Shown: in pieces, positions 1-7,858 of the stretch | Layout of the letters: every line of letters begins with the position of its first letter | Position numbering within the stretch: the stretch's first letter is position 1 | Origin: Candidatus Thiosymbion sp. | GTDB lineage: Bacteria > Pseudomonadota > Gammaproteobacteria > Chromatiales > Chromatiaceae | Reading direction: 5' to 3' | Assembly (NCBI GenBank): GCA_018435665.1 | Contig: JAHDND010000139.1 | Span: forward strand, 1-46,077 | Length of the DNA stretch: 46,077 nt | Made by a program: the position numbers and the translations under genes | Notes under the pieces: generated by a model | Seen by the model: only the letters and a program-made list of their open reading frames with translations | Told to the model about the DNA's origin: nothing | Databases searched by the model: none

Positions 1-175
1 AGGGGCGTAATGGACCACAAGAGCCACTCAGAATACCCAAAATGAGCCCAAAAACGGGTTAAAACGGGCTGCTAAGTCAAAAATGACGCTCTCCAAGGGC
101 GGAAAGAGAGAAATCGGGTCATTCTTCAGCGTTTCCCTAGTTAGTTAATTGATTCAACTCGATCCGGTCGTGACC
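1..175. other. Non-coding stretch downstream of pufB; pufA absent
   Basis: This stretch follows the pufB stop on the minus strand. In most purple bacteria pufA (LH1 alpha) starts within a few tens of bases of the pufB stop. I read all three minus frames and found no alpha-type peptide: the only ATG-started frame is a 16-codon ORF with no resemblance to LH alpha. The region is richer in A/T than its neighbours. It holds an AGCCC...GGGCT inverted repeat around 46-70, whose 16-base loop contains a repeated CCCGTTTT. That could form a weak hairpin after pufB but lacks a clear U-tract. Confidence 0.5.
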
Positions 176-322
176 TCAGAACCAGGGACGCCACATCCAC
201 ACCAGGATGTGCGCCACCGCGGCGATCGCCGTAAACGCGAGGAAGCTGGATACGAAAATGCCGTGGAATTCCTTTGCCTCACCATCCGTCAGTCCGGACA
301 GACTGGTTTTTTCTTCGTTCAT
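176..322 (-). CDS. pufB: Light-harvesting 1 (core antenna) beta polypeptide
   Basis: This 48-residue LH beta subunit binds bacteriochlorophyll a in the core antenna ring around the reaction centre. Directly visible are the LH beta signature [13 protein letters not shown] (first, membrane-interface His), one hydrophobic helix, the second His in AVAHIL that ligates bacteriochlorophyll, and a C-terminal MWRPWF. The ATG is preceded by a strong AGAGGAGA ribosome site 6 bases upstream. It lies 187 bases after bchZ on the same strand, the classic bchCXYZ-puf order, which is why I call it pufB rather than an LH2 pucB. The gene is too short for ordinary ORF length cut-offs. Its usual partner pufA is not found next to it. 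Confidence 0.9.
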   Translation of the reverse strand: MNEEKTSLSGLTDGEAKEFHGIFVSSFLAFTAIAAVAHILVWMWRPWF

Positions 323-414
323 GATGTCTCCTCTGGATTACAGACGACCTTGCGGCCGGAATCTTGCGCATCCCGCCCGGCCAGTTGGATTACCACCTGA
401 CCCTGCGCGGTCCT

Positions 415-447
415 GGGACCCCACCCCTTGCCCGGGTGACCGGTCCC
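415..447 (-). other. Imperfect hairpin between bchZ and pufB
   Basis: GGGACC (415-420) pairs with GGTCCC (442-447), and an inner CACC/GGTG pair is flanked by small bulges. It sits in the 187-base bchZ-pufB spacer. In other purple bacteria hairpins in puf transcripts shape segmental mRNA stability; a similar role here is inference. It has no U-tract, so it is not a typical terminator. Confidence 0.3.
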
Positions 448-509
448 GCCGGCGCCATCCGCCGATGGCTACCAGCTAATCGTTGTCGCTGCCTGGGGCG
501 CTCCGTGCC

Positions 510-1979
510 TCAGGCCGTGAAATCCAGGCTGCCCGCCGCTCCGGCCACCCGTGCGGCGTTCACCCGGCGTTCCCCGGCGGCGCGCGCGGCGCGCTCGACC
601 GTCTCGCGCAGGCGTTGGGCGGCGGAGATGCGGATCAGCAGGGGCTGGGCCTGAACCAGTTGGTCCAGCAGGGCCTTGGCGTCCGCCTCCCAGGGCAGTT
701 CCTCGTGCAACCGCGACGGGGTGGCGTCCACCTTGTCCAGGTCGCTGCCCAGGGGCAGGATGTGGAACAGGGCGTCGAACAAGGCGTTGCAGACCTCCTG
801 CACCAGGTAGGTCGCCCCGCTGTAGCCCATGAAAGGGGTACCGGTGTGGCGGCGGATCAGGGTGCCGGGGAAGGAGGCCGGGATATAGGTGGTGCGCGCC
901 CCGGCCTCGGCCAGGTACATGCGTTCGTTGAAACTGCCGAACAGGATCAGCGGCGCCTGCTCGCGCGTGGCGCGGCGCACGGCCTCGTTGTCGGTCTTGG
1001 CGCCCGGACGGCGGGCGATGGCAAAGGTGCAGGGCATCCCCAACTCCTCGCCTAGGAAGCGTTGCAGGCCGCGGACGTAGGTCTCGGTGGCGACCACGGC
1101 GAAGCTCGCGGTGGCCAGGAAGTCCTGGGTGACCGAACGCCACAGGTCCCAGATGGGCCTCAGGGTGGTGCGTTTTTCCCGGTCGATGAATGGCTCGGGG
1201 TCAAGGCCCAATTGCTCGCCCAGGGCACGCAGAAAACGGGTGGTGCCCTGCATGCCGATGGGGGCCTGCAACCAAGGTTTGCCCAGGGCCTCGCACAGGC
1301 CGCGCCCGAACTCGCGGTAGAGGCAGATATTGACCCGGGCCTCAGCCAGGCGGGGGATCTCCTCCAGCCGGGTGCCCAGGGGGAAGACCAGGTTGACCTC
1401 GGCGCCGATGCCCTCGACCAGGCGGCGGATCTCGGCGACATCGGACCAGGCGTTGAAGCAGCCGTAGCTGTGGCCGATAAGGTTGACCAGGGGGCGTGCA
1501 ATCGGGGGAGAAACAGCCTTTTCCGTGGAAGTGGTGGCGTCGGCGCGGGACCCGGTCCGGGTACCGAACTGATTCCACAGCCAGAAGAGGGCGCGATCGG
1601 CGCTCTGCCACTGATCCTCGTCGATGGTCCGCGGCAGGAAGCGGTGGATGTGGCGCCCCTCGGGGATGACGCCGCCGCCGATCATCTCGGCGATGGAGCC
1701 AGTGACCACCACCGCGGGCCGCCGCGGGTCCAGGGCGGCATGGGCGCGGGCCATGGCCGCCTCGGTGCCGGTACGACCCAGTTCGACCTCGCTCAGGCCG
1801 GTGACGACGATGGGCCGTTCGTGGGGCGGCAGGGCGTCGGTGTAATGCAGGACGGCCGTCACTGGCAGGTTCTCGCAGCCCACCGGGCCATCGATGATGA
1901 CTTGCAAGCCCTCGATGGCGCTGAAGCAGTAGACGGCGCCCCAGTAGCCACCGGCCCGGTCGAGGTCGCGGATCAGCAT
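510..1979 (-). CDS. bchZ: Chlorophyllide a reductase subunit Z
   Basis: BchZ (489 aa) is the second catalytic subunit, with BchY, of the nitrogenase-like chlorophyllide a reductase that reduces ring B to make the bacteriochlorin. The N-terminus ([20 protein letters not shown]) and the segment containing [12 protein letters not shown] are typical of the family. The Cys in that segment is in the region that helps bind the BchYZ iron-sulfur cluster. The start ATG overlaps the bchY stop by 7 bases, which implies translational coupling. Residues of about 142-162 form a variable Ser/Thr/Ala-rich linker. It is the last bch gene before pufB. Confidence 0.96.
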   Translation of the reverse strand: MLIRDLDRAGGYWGAVYCFSAIEGLQVIIDGPVGCENLPVTAVLHYTDALPPHERPIVVTGLSEVELGRTGTEAAMARAHAALDPRRPAVVVTGSIAEMIGGGVIPEGRHIHRFLPRTIDEDQWQSADRALFWLWNQFGTRTGSRADATTSTEKAVSPPIARPLVNLIGHSYGCFNAWSDVAEIRRLVEGIGAEVNLVFPLGTRLEEIPRLAEARVNICLYREFGRGLCEALGKPWLQAPIGMQGTTRFLRALGEQLGLDPEPFIDREKRTTLRPIWDLWRSVTQDFLATASFAVVATETYVRGLQRFLGEELGMPCTFAIARRPGAKTDNEAVRRATREQAPLILFGSFNERMYLAEAGARTTYIPASFPGTLIRRHTGTPFMGYSGATYLVQEVCNALFDALFHILPLGSDLDKVDATPSRLHEELPWEADAKALLDQLVQAQPLLIRISAAQRLRETVERAARAAGERRVNAARVAGAAGSLDFTA

Positions 1980-3481
1980 GCCACCGCCCTCCCCGCCTGG
2001 TTGGGCGCCGGGGTCCGCGCATTCCGGCCCGCGGACATCCCGCCGCGGCCCATCTGGGCGGCTGGGACCTGGCCGGTCGACATCTGCGAGGCGGCGATCC
2101 CGCTGGGAGAGGCCTGGCCCTGGGCAGGCGCCAGATCCGCGCCGAGGGCCACGTCACCCGCCAGGGGGGCGAAGAAGTCGCGCATGGCGGTGAAGCGCTG
2201 CCGATTGGCTAGGGCGGTATTGACCACCTGGGCCAGGGCGCCGGCACCGGCGGGCCCGATCAAGGGGCGGGCGGAGATCAGGTTGGTGAAGTAGAGGGCG
2301 GGAATGGTCGCTTCCTTGGCCTTCTGCACGACCGGGGTGGTGCCGATGGCCAGGTCGGGCTGGAATTCCGCGACCGCCGCCAGGTCCTGTTCCAGGGTAG
2401 CGCGGTATTGGACCCGCACGCCCCGGGCCTCGAGCCAGTCCCGATCGGCCGCCGACCAGGGGGTGGCGCCGGTAGCGGTGCCCACGTAGCGCAAGTCCGC
2501 CCCGCTCTCGACCAGTAGCCGGCCAACGATGAGTTCGGAACCCTCGTAGCCGCTGAGGGTGATACGGCCCTTGATGGGATTTTGGGCCAGGGCCCCGCCG
2601 ATGGCGGGGAGGATGCGATTCTTGGCCACGTCGGCCTGGTCCTGGGGGAGACCGCAGGCCCGGGCGACCTCGTCCAGCCAGACGGCGGTGCCCTCGCGGC
2701 CCACGGGGGCCGAGCCGATGACCGGGCGGCCGGCGGCCTGCATCTCGGCGGCCACGGCGCTGTACTGGGGATGAATCAGGGCGGCGGCGGCGCAGTCCAG
2801 GGCGGCATAGAGCTCGCGCCACTCCCGGGTCGGTACCGTGGGGCCGGCGGCCAGGCCCAGTGGCTCCAGGAGCATGCCGATACCGACCGGATCGGCGGGG
2901 AACATCTCGCCCACCAGGGTCAGGGTCGGCCGGGCGCTGCGCCCACCACGGGGGGCCTGGACCGGACCGGTCTCGGCCTCGACCCGGGCATAGGCGAGCA
3001 TGGCGCCGGCCAGCAGGTCCTTGGCCTCGGCATGGGTCGGGACGCCGAAACCCGGCACGTCCAGGCCGAGGATGCGCACACCCTTGACCTGGCGCGGCAG
3101 CAGCCGCAGGGGCACGCCGGAGGCGGCGGGCACGCAGAGATTGATGACCACCAGGGCGTCGATCTGGTCCGGATCGGCCAGTTCAAAGACCGCGGCCTTG
3201 AGGTCCTCGAACAGCTTGCCAGTGACCAGGGACTCGGAGTCGAAGGGCACGTAGCCGACGGAGCGCCGGGCCCCGTAGAAGTGCCCGGTGAAGCTGAGGC
3301 CATAGACGCAGCAGGCGGAGCCGCACAGGATCGTGGCCGTGCGCCGCATGCGCAGGCCCACCCGCAGAGCGCCAAAGGCCGGGCACATGGTCTGGGGCTG
3401 GTCGTGGGGTCCCTGAGCCGGCGCGCCCAAGACGGGCGGGTTCGGCGGGAGGGCGGTCGACGGACAGGTCGCGGCGGTCAT
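1973..3481 (-). CDS. bchY: Chlorophyllide a reductase subunit Y
   Basis: BchY (502 aa from the chosen ATG) pairs with BchZ as the NifDK-like catalytic component of chlorophyllide a reductase. The conserved stretches [30 protein letters not shown] and [14 protein letters not shown] lie in the first 100 residues, and their Cys residues include likely cluster ligands. The frame runs open further upstream into bchX, but homology begins only shortly before MCPAF, so I take the ATG at 3481, 23 bases after the bchX stop. The C-terminal ~50 residues are Ala/Gly/Met-rich and low in complexity. The gene overlaps bchZ by 7 bases. Confidence 0.95.
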   Translation of the reverse strand: MTAATCPSTALPPNPPVLGAPAQGPHDQPQTMCPAFGALRVGLRMRRTATILCGSACCVYGLSFTGHFYGARRSVGYVPFDSESLVTGKLFEDLKAAVFELADPDQIDALVVINLCVPAASGVPLRLLPRQVKGVRILGLDVPGFGVPTHAEAKDLLAGAMLAYARVEAETGPVQAPRGGRSARPTLTLVGEMFPADPVGIGMLLEPLGLAAGPTVPTREWRELYAALDCAAAALIHPQYSAVAAEMQAAGRPVIGSAPVGREGTAVWLDEVARACGLPQDQADVAKNRILPAIGGALAQNPIKGRITLSGYEGSELIVGRLLVESGADLRYVGTATGATPWSAADRDWLEARGVRVQYRATLEQDLAAVAEFQPDLAIGTTPVVQKAKEATIPALYFTNLISARPLIGPAGAGALAQVVNTALANRQRFTAMRDFFAPLAGDVALGADLAPAQGQASPSGIAASQMSTGQVPAAQMGRGGMSAGRNARTPAPNQAGRAVAC

Positions 3482-3504
3482 GGCGGCGTCTCGCGGCAAG
3501 TCCC

Positions 3505-4557
3505 TCAGGACTCGTCGTAGATGACCTCCAGGGACGGCTTGGGCGCGGGGGCCTGGGCGCGCATGTCCGCCGGGGTGGCCGGCTCCATGACCACACCCTG
3601 GCCAGCGCCCTGACCACTGAAGAGCCCGAGGAGGCCCTCGCCGCTCATGGGCGTGGGCTGGAGGGGGGCGGCCTGACCCAGGTTGTCCGCCAGTTCCGCG
3701 AACAAGGGGGCCCAGGTATCGCCCGGCCGGCCGATGATCTGATAACTCGCGCTCTTGCGGCGGATCTCGTCGTGGGCGGGGATGGTGGCAAGGACCGGGA
3801 TGCCAACGGCCTCGGCGAAGCGCTGGGCCTCCCCGGTGCCGTCGTCCTTGTTGATGACCATGCCGGCGACGCCGACGTTGCCCCCCAAGCGGCGGAAGTA
3901 CTCCACCGCGGAGCAGACGTTGTTGGCGACGTAGAGGGACTGGAGGTCGTTGGCGCCGACCACCACCACCTTCTGGCACAGGTCCCGCGCGATGGGCAGG
4001 CCGAAACCGCCGCACACCACGTCACCCAGGAAGTCGAGCAGCACGTAGTCGAAGTCCCAGTCGTGGAAGCCCAGGCGTTCCAGGATCTCGAAGCCGTGGA
4101 TGATGCCCCGCCCGCCGCAACCGCGGCCGACCTCGGGTCCGCCCAGTTCCATGGCGAAGACGCCGTCGCGCTTGAAGCAGACATCGCCGATCTCGAGCTG
4201 TTCGCCGGCGGCCTTCTTGCGCGCCGAGGTCTCGATGATGGTCGGACAGGCCCGTCCGCCGAACAACAGGGTGGTGGTGTCGCTCTTGGGATCGCAGCCC
4301 AGGAGCAGAACCTTGCGCCCCTGCTGGGCGAGCATGTAGGAGAGATTGGCCAGGGTGAAGCTCTTGCCGATGCCCCCCTTGCCGTAGATGGCGATGATCT
4401 GGGTCCCGTTGGGGTCGCCTGCAGGGTAGAGCGCGGGGCCCGCGATGGGCACGCCGGCATCGGGCTGAGGACTGGACCAGGCCGCCCCCAGGCCGGTCTC
4501 GGCGGCCGCTGCGTAAGTGACCTTGAGGGGATTCAGCGACAGGCCCACCGTACTCAT
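3505..4557 (-). CDS. bchX: Chlorophyllide a reductase iron protein subunit X
   Basis: BchX (350 aa) is the NifH-like ATPase that donates electrons to BchYZ. The P-loop YGKGGIGKS is at residues ~58-66. The two Cys that bridge the homodimer's 4Fe-4S cluster are seen in GRGCGGRGI and DVVCGGFG. The NifH-like switch region starting CDPKSDTT is intact. The ~50-residue extension before the P-loop is usual for BchX and separates it from BchL. The start ATG overlaps the bchC stop as ATGA, indicating coupling. The frame is open upstream of this ATG, but that part is a shadow of bchC. Confidence 0.96.
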   Translation of the reverse strand: MSTVGLSLNPLKVTYAAAAETGLGAAWSSPQPDAGVPIAGPALYPAGDPNGTQIIAIYGKGGIGKSFTLANLSYMLAQQGRKVLLLGCDPKSDTTTLLFGGRACPTIIETSARKKAAGEQLEIGDVCFKRDGVFAMELGGPEVGRGCGGRGIIHGFEILERLGFHDWDFDYVLLDFLGDVVCGGFGLPIARDLCQKVVVVGANDLQSLYVANNVCSAVEYFRRLGGNVGVAGMVINKDDGTGEAQRFAEAVGIPVLATIPAHDEIRRKSASYQIIGRPGDTWAPLFAELADNLGQAAPLQPTPMSGEGLLGLFSGQGAGQGVVMEPATPADMRAQAPAPKPSLEVIYDES

Positions 4558-5498
4558 GCCAGGCCCCGCCAGTCGAGGACCATCTTGAGACAATCCGGGT
4601 CGGTGAAGGCGGTGCGGTAGGCCTCCTCGGCCTCGCCCGCCGGGCGGCGGTGGGTGATGAGCCCCTCCAGGGACAGGCGGCCCGCGCCGATCAGGGCGGT
4701 GACGGCCTGCATGTCGGGTTCCTTCCACTCCGCGGCGATCCGTAGCCGGGCCTCCCGCATGAAGGCGGGGGGGAAGCTGAAGGACAGGGGGTCATGGTAG
4801 AAGCCGGCGAGGACGATCTCCCCCCCCGGGGCCAACCGGGCGATGAGGCGGTCGAGGATCTGACTGTCGCCACTCACGTCGCAGATGGCCGGATAGTCCC
4901 GGCGCTCGTCCGCGGCCGGGTCCTTGACCTCATAGCCCAGGGCGCCGCTGGTACGCTGGGGGTTCTGCTCCCAGACCACCGGCGAACCCCCGAGGGCCAC
5001 GGCGATGCGGGCGAGGAGCCGGCCCAGCACGCCGTGACCGACGATGAGTTCGGGGAGGCGGGCGCCAGGGGCGGCCAGGGCATGGTAGGCGGTGCCGGCC
5101 AGGGCCAGCAGCACGGCCTGGTCTTCCAGGCCCTGGGCGAGGGTGACGGTGCGCGCGCCGGGGACCACCAGGTGGGCGGCGGCGCCGCCAAAGAGGCCGC
5201 GGACCGGACCGAAGCAGCGGGCGCCGGGGACGAAGACCCGGTCACCGACCGCGCGGCCGGACTTTTCCCCGGCCAGGGCGACACGCCCCACGGACTCATA
5301 GCCCGGGACCAGGGGATAGCCCATGCCCGGAAAGGGCGGCATCTGGCCAGACCAGAGCAGACGCTCGGTGCCGGTGCTAATCCCACTCCACTCGATGTCG
5401 ACCAGCACGTCCTCCTCGCCCGGAGGCGTGAGCGCCAGCCGTTGCAACCGGAGTTGTTGGGGCTGATCGAGGACGACGGCTAGCGTGTCTGGGTTCAC
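4554..5498 (-). CDS. bchC: 2-desacetyl-2-hydroxyethyl bacteriochlorophyllide a dehydrogenase
   Basis: BchC (314 aa) is a zinc-free medium-chain dehydrogenase-like enzyme that oxidises the C3 hydroxyethyl group to acetyl, the last ring modification before esterification. The family signatures WSGISTGTERLLWSG and GMGYPLVPGYESVG are plain, and a Rossmann-type segment follows (LIVGHGVLGRLLARIA). There is no ATG near the expected N-terminus. I use GTG at 5498; a TTG lies one codon upstream. It is the first gene of bchCXYZ and has its own promoter region with a tandem CrtJ/PpsR-type operator about 55-100 bases upstream, described separately. Its stop overlaps the bchX start. Confidence 0.95.
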   Translation of the reverse strand: MNPDTLAVVLDQPQQLRLQRLALTPPGEEDVLVDIEWSGISTGTERLLWSGQMPPFPGMGYPLVPGYESVGRVALAGEKSGRAVGDRVFVPGARCFGPVRGLFGGAAAHLVVPGARTVTLAQGLEDQAVLLALAGTAYHALAAPGARLPELIVGHGVLGRLLARIAVALGGSPVVWEQNPQRTSGALGYEVKDPAADERRDYPAICDVSGDSQILDRLIARLAPGGEIVLAGFYHDPLSFSFPPAFMREARLRIAAEWKEPDMQAVTALIGAGRLSLEGLITHRRPAGEAEEAYRTAFTDPDCLKMVLDWRGLA

Positions 5499-5552
5499 CA
5501 AGGGTCTCGCAGGAGGGATCAGGGGCCTATCGTCGTGATGAAAGACGACGAA

Positions 5553-5596
5553 TGTCAGTGTAACTTTACTGCCAAGAGTGTCAAGCGCTATTTACA
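5553..5596 (-). promoter_or_regulatory. bchC promoter with tandem CrtJ/PpsR operators
   Basis: The perfect palindrome TGTCAAGCGCTATTTACA (TGT-N12-ACA) lies at 5579-5596. A degenerate copy, TGT-N12-ACT, lies at 5553-5570, exactly 8 bp away. On the minus strand TTGACA (5579-5584) and TACACT (5557-5562) are 16 bp apart, so the two operators cover the -35 and the -10. The predicted start point is about 50 bases before bchC. In Rhodobacter capsulatus the bchC promoter is known to carry two CrtJ palindromes 8 bp apart over -35/-10, and this matches that layout. Confidence 0.82.
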
Positions 5597-5599
5597 GTC

Positions 5600-6727
5600 T
5601 CAGGCCACCTCGGCCGTGATCAGGCCCGTCAGCAGGGGCCTTCGCGTGCGCCGCTGGCGCACCCGCACAAAGCCGGCCTGCTCCAGCATGGCCGTCAATT
5701 CCGCCGGGGTGCGGGGGCGCCCGCTCCCCATCGCCAGGAGATAAAAACCGAAATAGGCCTCCCCCATGGGCTCGGCGCCCGGGGTGCCGGCCAGGGGTTC
5801 CGCCAGCAGCAGGGTCCCCCCGGGCGGCAGGGCGGCATGGGCCGCGGCGAGCAGGCGCCGGACCGCGGCATCGTCGTGATCGTGGACCACCCGCACCAGG
5901 GAAATGACATCCGCCCCGCGGGGCAAGGCATCGGCCAGCATGTTGCCACCGAAGGCCTGGGCCCGGTCCGCCAGCCCTTCCCGTTCGAAACGGGCCTGGG
6001 CCTGGGCCCCCACCGCCGGCAGATCGAAGAGTTGCAGGCGCAGATGGGGCCAGCGGGCCGCCACGCTGGCGACGAAGCGCCCCTCCCCGCCCCCCACGTC
6101 GAGGAGGCAGCGCCGATCCTGGAGGGAGCAGGCATCGAGGATGTCCCCGGCGACCAGGGACTGGGAGGCGGACATGAGGCGCGAGTAGTCCGCCACCTCC
6201 CCCGCCTCCAGACCATCGGGCTCGGCGCTGGCGGCGTAGGACCAGTAGGCCCCCAGGCGGGTCGGTCCGCCCTCGCCACGCAACAGGGCGACGGGGTCCG
6301 CCAGGTCGGCATAGAGCATGGCGTGGTGCTCGACCATGGCGGCGATCCCCGGATTGCCCAGCAAGGCCGCCCCCTGGGCCCCGAGGCCATAGCCCCCGTC
6401 GGGCCAGGGCTCGACCAGCCCCAGGGACGTGGCGGCCTTGAGCAGCCGCAGGGTGCCCGCCTCGTCGAGGTCCAGGTGAAGGGCCAGTTCGTCCCGGCTG
6501 CGGGGCCCCGCCGCCAGGAACGGCAGCAGGTCCAGTTGGACGCAGGCGAAGAGGATCTGGGAGTAGACGAAGCCGGCCGTGACATCGAAGAGTTCACGGG
6601 CGCGGCGCTGGGCCAGGGGGCGGGTGAGGGGAAAGTCCACCGCCCAGCGCTGAAAGCGGGGATTCGCCAGCAGGCGGTTGCGCAGGGCCAGCCACTTCGC
6701 GCGTAGCTGATAGGCATTCGACATCAT
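5600..6727 (-). CDS. crtF: Hydroxyneurosporene/demethylspheroidene O-methyltransferase
   Basis: CrtF (375 aa) is an SAM-dependent methyltransferase that methylates the 1-hydroxy group of acyclic carotenoids on the way to spheroidene/spirilloxanthin. It has an N-terminal winged-helix-like dimerisation half (residues ~50-150) and a C-terminal Rossmann methyltransferase with motif I LLDVGGGEGRF, then LFDLPAV and the catalytic-region RVVHDHDD. All of these fit the plant-type O-methyltransferase family to which CrtF belongs. The frame is open upstream, but the start MMSNAYQ has an AGGA ribosome site ~12 bases upstream. It lies 41 bases after crtE and upstream of bchC, the conserved crtEF-bchCXYZ order. 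Confidence 0.93.
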   Translation of the reverse strand: MMSNAYQLRAKWLALRNRLLANPRFQRWAVDFPLTRPLAQRRARELFDVTAGFVYSQILFACVQLDLLPFLAAGPRSRDELALHLDLDEAGTLRLLKAATSLGLVEPWPDGGYGLGAQGAALLGNPGIAAMVEHHAMLYADLADPVALLRGEGGPTRLGAYWSYAASAEPDGLEAGEVADYSRLMSASQSLVAGDILDACSLQDRRCLLDVGGGEGRFVASVAARWPHLRLQLFDLPAVGAQAQARFEREGLADRAQAFGGNMLADALPRGADVISLVRVVHDHDDAAVRRLLAAAHAALPPGGTLLLAEPLAGTPGAEPMGEAYFGFYLLAMGSGRPRTPAELTAMLEQAGFVRVRQRRTRRPLLTGLITAEVA

Positions 6728-6768
6728 GAATTTTCGGATTTCCTGGGTCGACCGCTGGAGCGCTTCGG

Positions 6769-7638
6769 TCAAGGCTCGCGACTGGCCAGTTCCTTCGGCA
6801 GGATGCGCGCCGACTCGCCGGCGATCAGGGCCTTGAGGGCCTCCGCGCCGGGGCACACCGGCACCTGGGCCACCGCCGCGGCCACCAGGTCCCGCAGCCG
6901 CTGGACGGCGCCGTCGACGCCCAGCTCCTCCACGGCACTGGGGCGACCGAGCTGGGCGTCGCGCTGTACCGGCTTGCCGAGCTCATCCACGTCACAGAGG
7001 GCATCCCGCAGGTCGTCCGCCACCTGATAGGCCTCCCCCAGGCACTCCCCCACCCCGCGCCAGGGGGCGGGGTCGGCGCCCGCGGCCTGGGCGCCGGCGA
7101 CGCAGGCGGCGACGAACAGGGAGCCGGTCTTGGCGTTGTGGTAATCGGAGAGCGACACCCGCGGCTCGCACTCCCAGGCCTGGCCAGCGGCAATCCCCAG
7201 GGGCATGCCCACGGACTCGCCGATGGTCAGCAACAGAGGCACCAGGCGTTCGGGATGGGCCGTCCCCCCCCGCGCCAGGGTCTGGAAGGCCAGCACGATC
7301 ATGGCATCCCCCACCAGGACCGCGAGGCGCTCGCCAAAGGCCTTGTGGACCGAGGGCTTGCCCCGCCGCAGGGGGGCATCGTCGAAACAGGGCAGGTCGT
7401 CGTGGACCAGGGAGGCACAGTGCAGCAGCTCGATGGCGGCGGCGGCGGCATCCGCCAGGGCGGGGGCATCGTCGCGGCAGGCCCCGGCCACCGCCAGGCA
7501 CAGCCGCGGCCGGACCCGCGCCCCACCGGGAAAGACACTGTAATGCAGGGCCTCCGCCAGCCGGGGCGGACAGCCCGCCGCCGACGCCTGGGTGACCGCC
7601 GTGTTCAAGGCATGATCGATACGGGAACTGACACTCAT
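6769..7638 (-). CDS. crtE: Geranylgeranyl diphosphate synthase
   Basis: CrtE (289 aa) is an isoprenyl diphosphate synthase that makes the C20 precursor of carotenoids and the bacteriochlorophyll tail. The first Asp-rich motif DDLPCFDD and the following RRGKPSVH are clear; the second Asp-rich region is QVADDLRDALCD. The start MSVSSR is preceded by AGAGAGAGG. The open frame extends ~30 codons further but without conserved sequence. It heads the crtEF-bchCXYZ-pufB superoperon, divergent from crtD. The 220-base spacer carries a tandem CrtJ/PpsR-type operator. Confidence 0.95.
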   Translation of the reverse strand: MSVSSRIDHALNTAVTQASAAGCPPRLAEALHYSVFPGGARVRPRLCLAVAGACRDDAPALADAAAAAIELLHCASLVHDDLPCFDDAPLRRGKPSVHKAFGERLAVLVGDAMIVLAFQTLARGGTAHPERLVPLLLTIGESVGMPLGIAAGQAWECEPRVSLSDYHNAKTGSLFVAACVAGAQAAGADPAPWRGVGECLGEAYQVADDLRDALCDVDELGKPVQRDAQLGRPSAVEELGVDGAVQRLRDLVAAAVAQVPVCPGAEALKALIAGESARILPKELASREP

Positions 7639-7668
7639 GGCCTCTCTCTGCCTGGTCACCGGGTGGGA

Positions 7669-7712
7669 CGTAAACTCAGCATGACATCTAACGCTGTTAA
7701 GATAGGCTGACA
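7669..7712. promoter_or_regulatory. Tandem CrtJ/PpsR operators between crtE and crtD
   Basis: A perfect TGTTAAGATAGGCTGACA (TGT-N12-ACA) lies at 7695-7712. A degenerate CGT-N12-ACA lies at 7669-7686. The spacer is exactly 8 bp, as at bchC, with the degenerate copy nearer crtE. No convincing -10 is seen: on the crtE side TTAACA followed by N16 gives TGAGTT. I therefore claim the operator pair but not the exact promoter. Control of the divergent crtD is plausible because crtD starts ~150 bases away. Confidence 0.72.
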
Positions 7713-7858
7713 TCCCCTGGGCCGTCAAATGTCTGGGCAGCAGGTATTAACAACCCACATGCATTTTTTGGTTTCCCCGGACCCTCCCCATTCAATGCCG
7801 AAACTGAAATGCGCTGTCTGTATCCCAGTGGGCATCAAGTTGGCGATGAGGTTTTAAT

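Noticed and set aside
69..122. 16-codon minus-strand ORF after pufB as a candidate pufA
   Set aside because: It lacks the LH alpha helix, the conserved His and the typical N-terminus, and is far too short.
1062..2294. 410-codon plus-strand frame opposite bchZ/bchY
   Set aside because: It crosses two conserved genes in antisense; Gly/Asp/Gln-rich shadow.
7669..7858. A specific crtD -35/-10
   Set aside because: CTGACA at 7707-7712 is present but no acceptable -10 follows at 15-18 bp.
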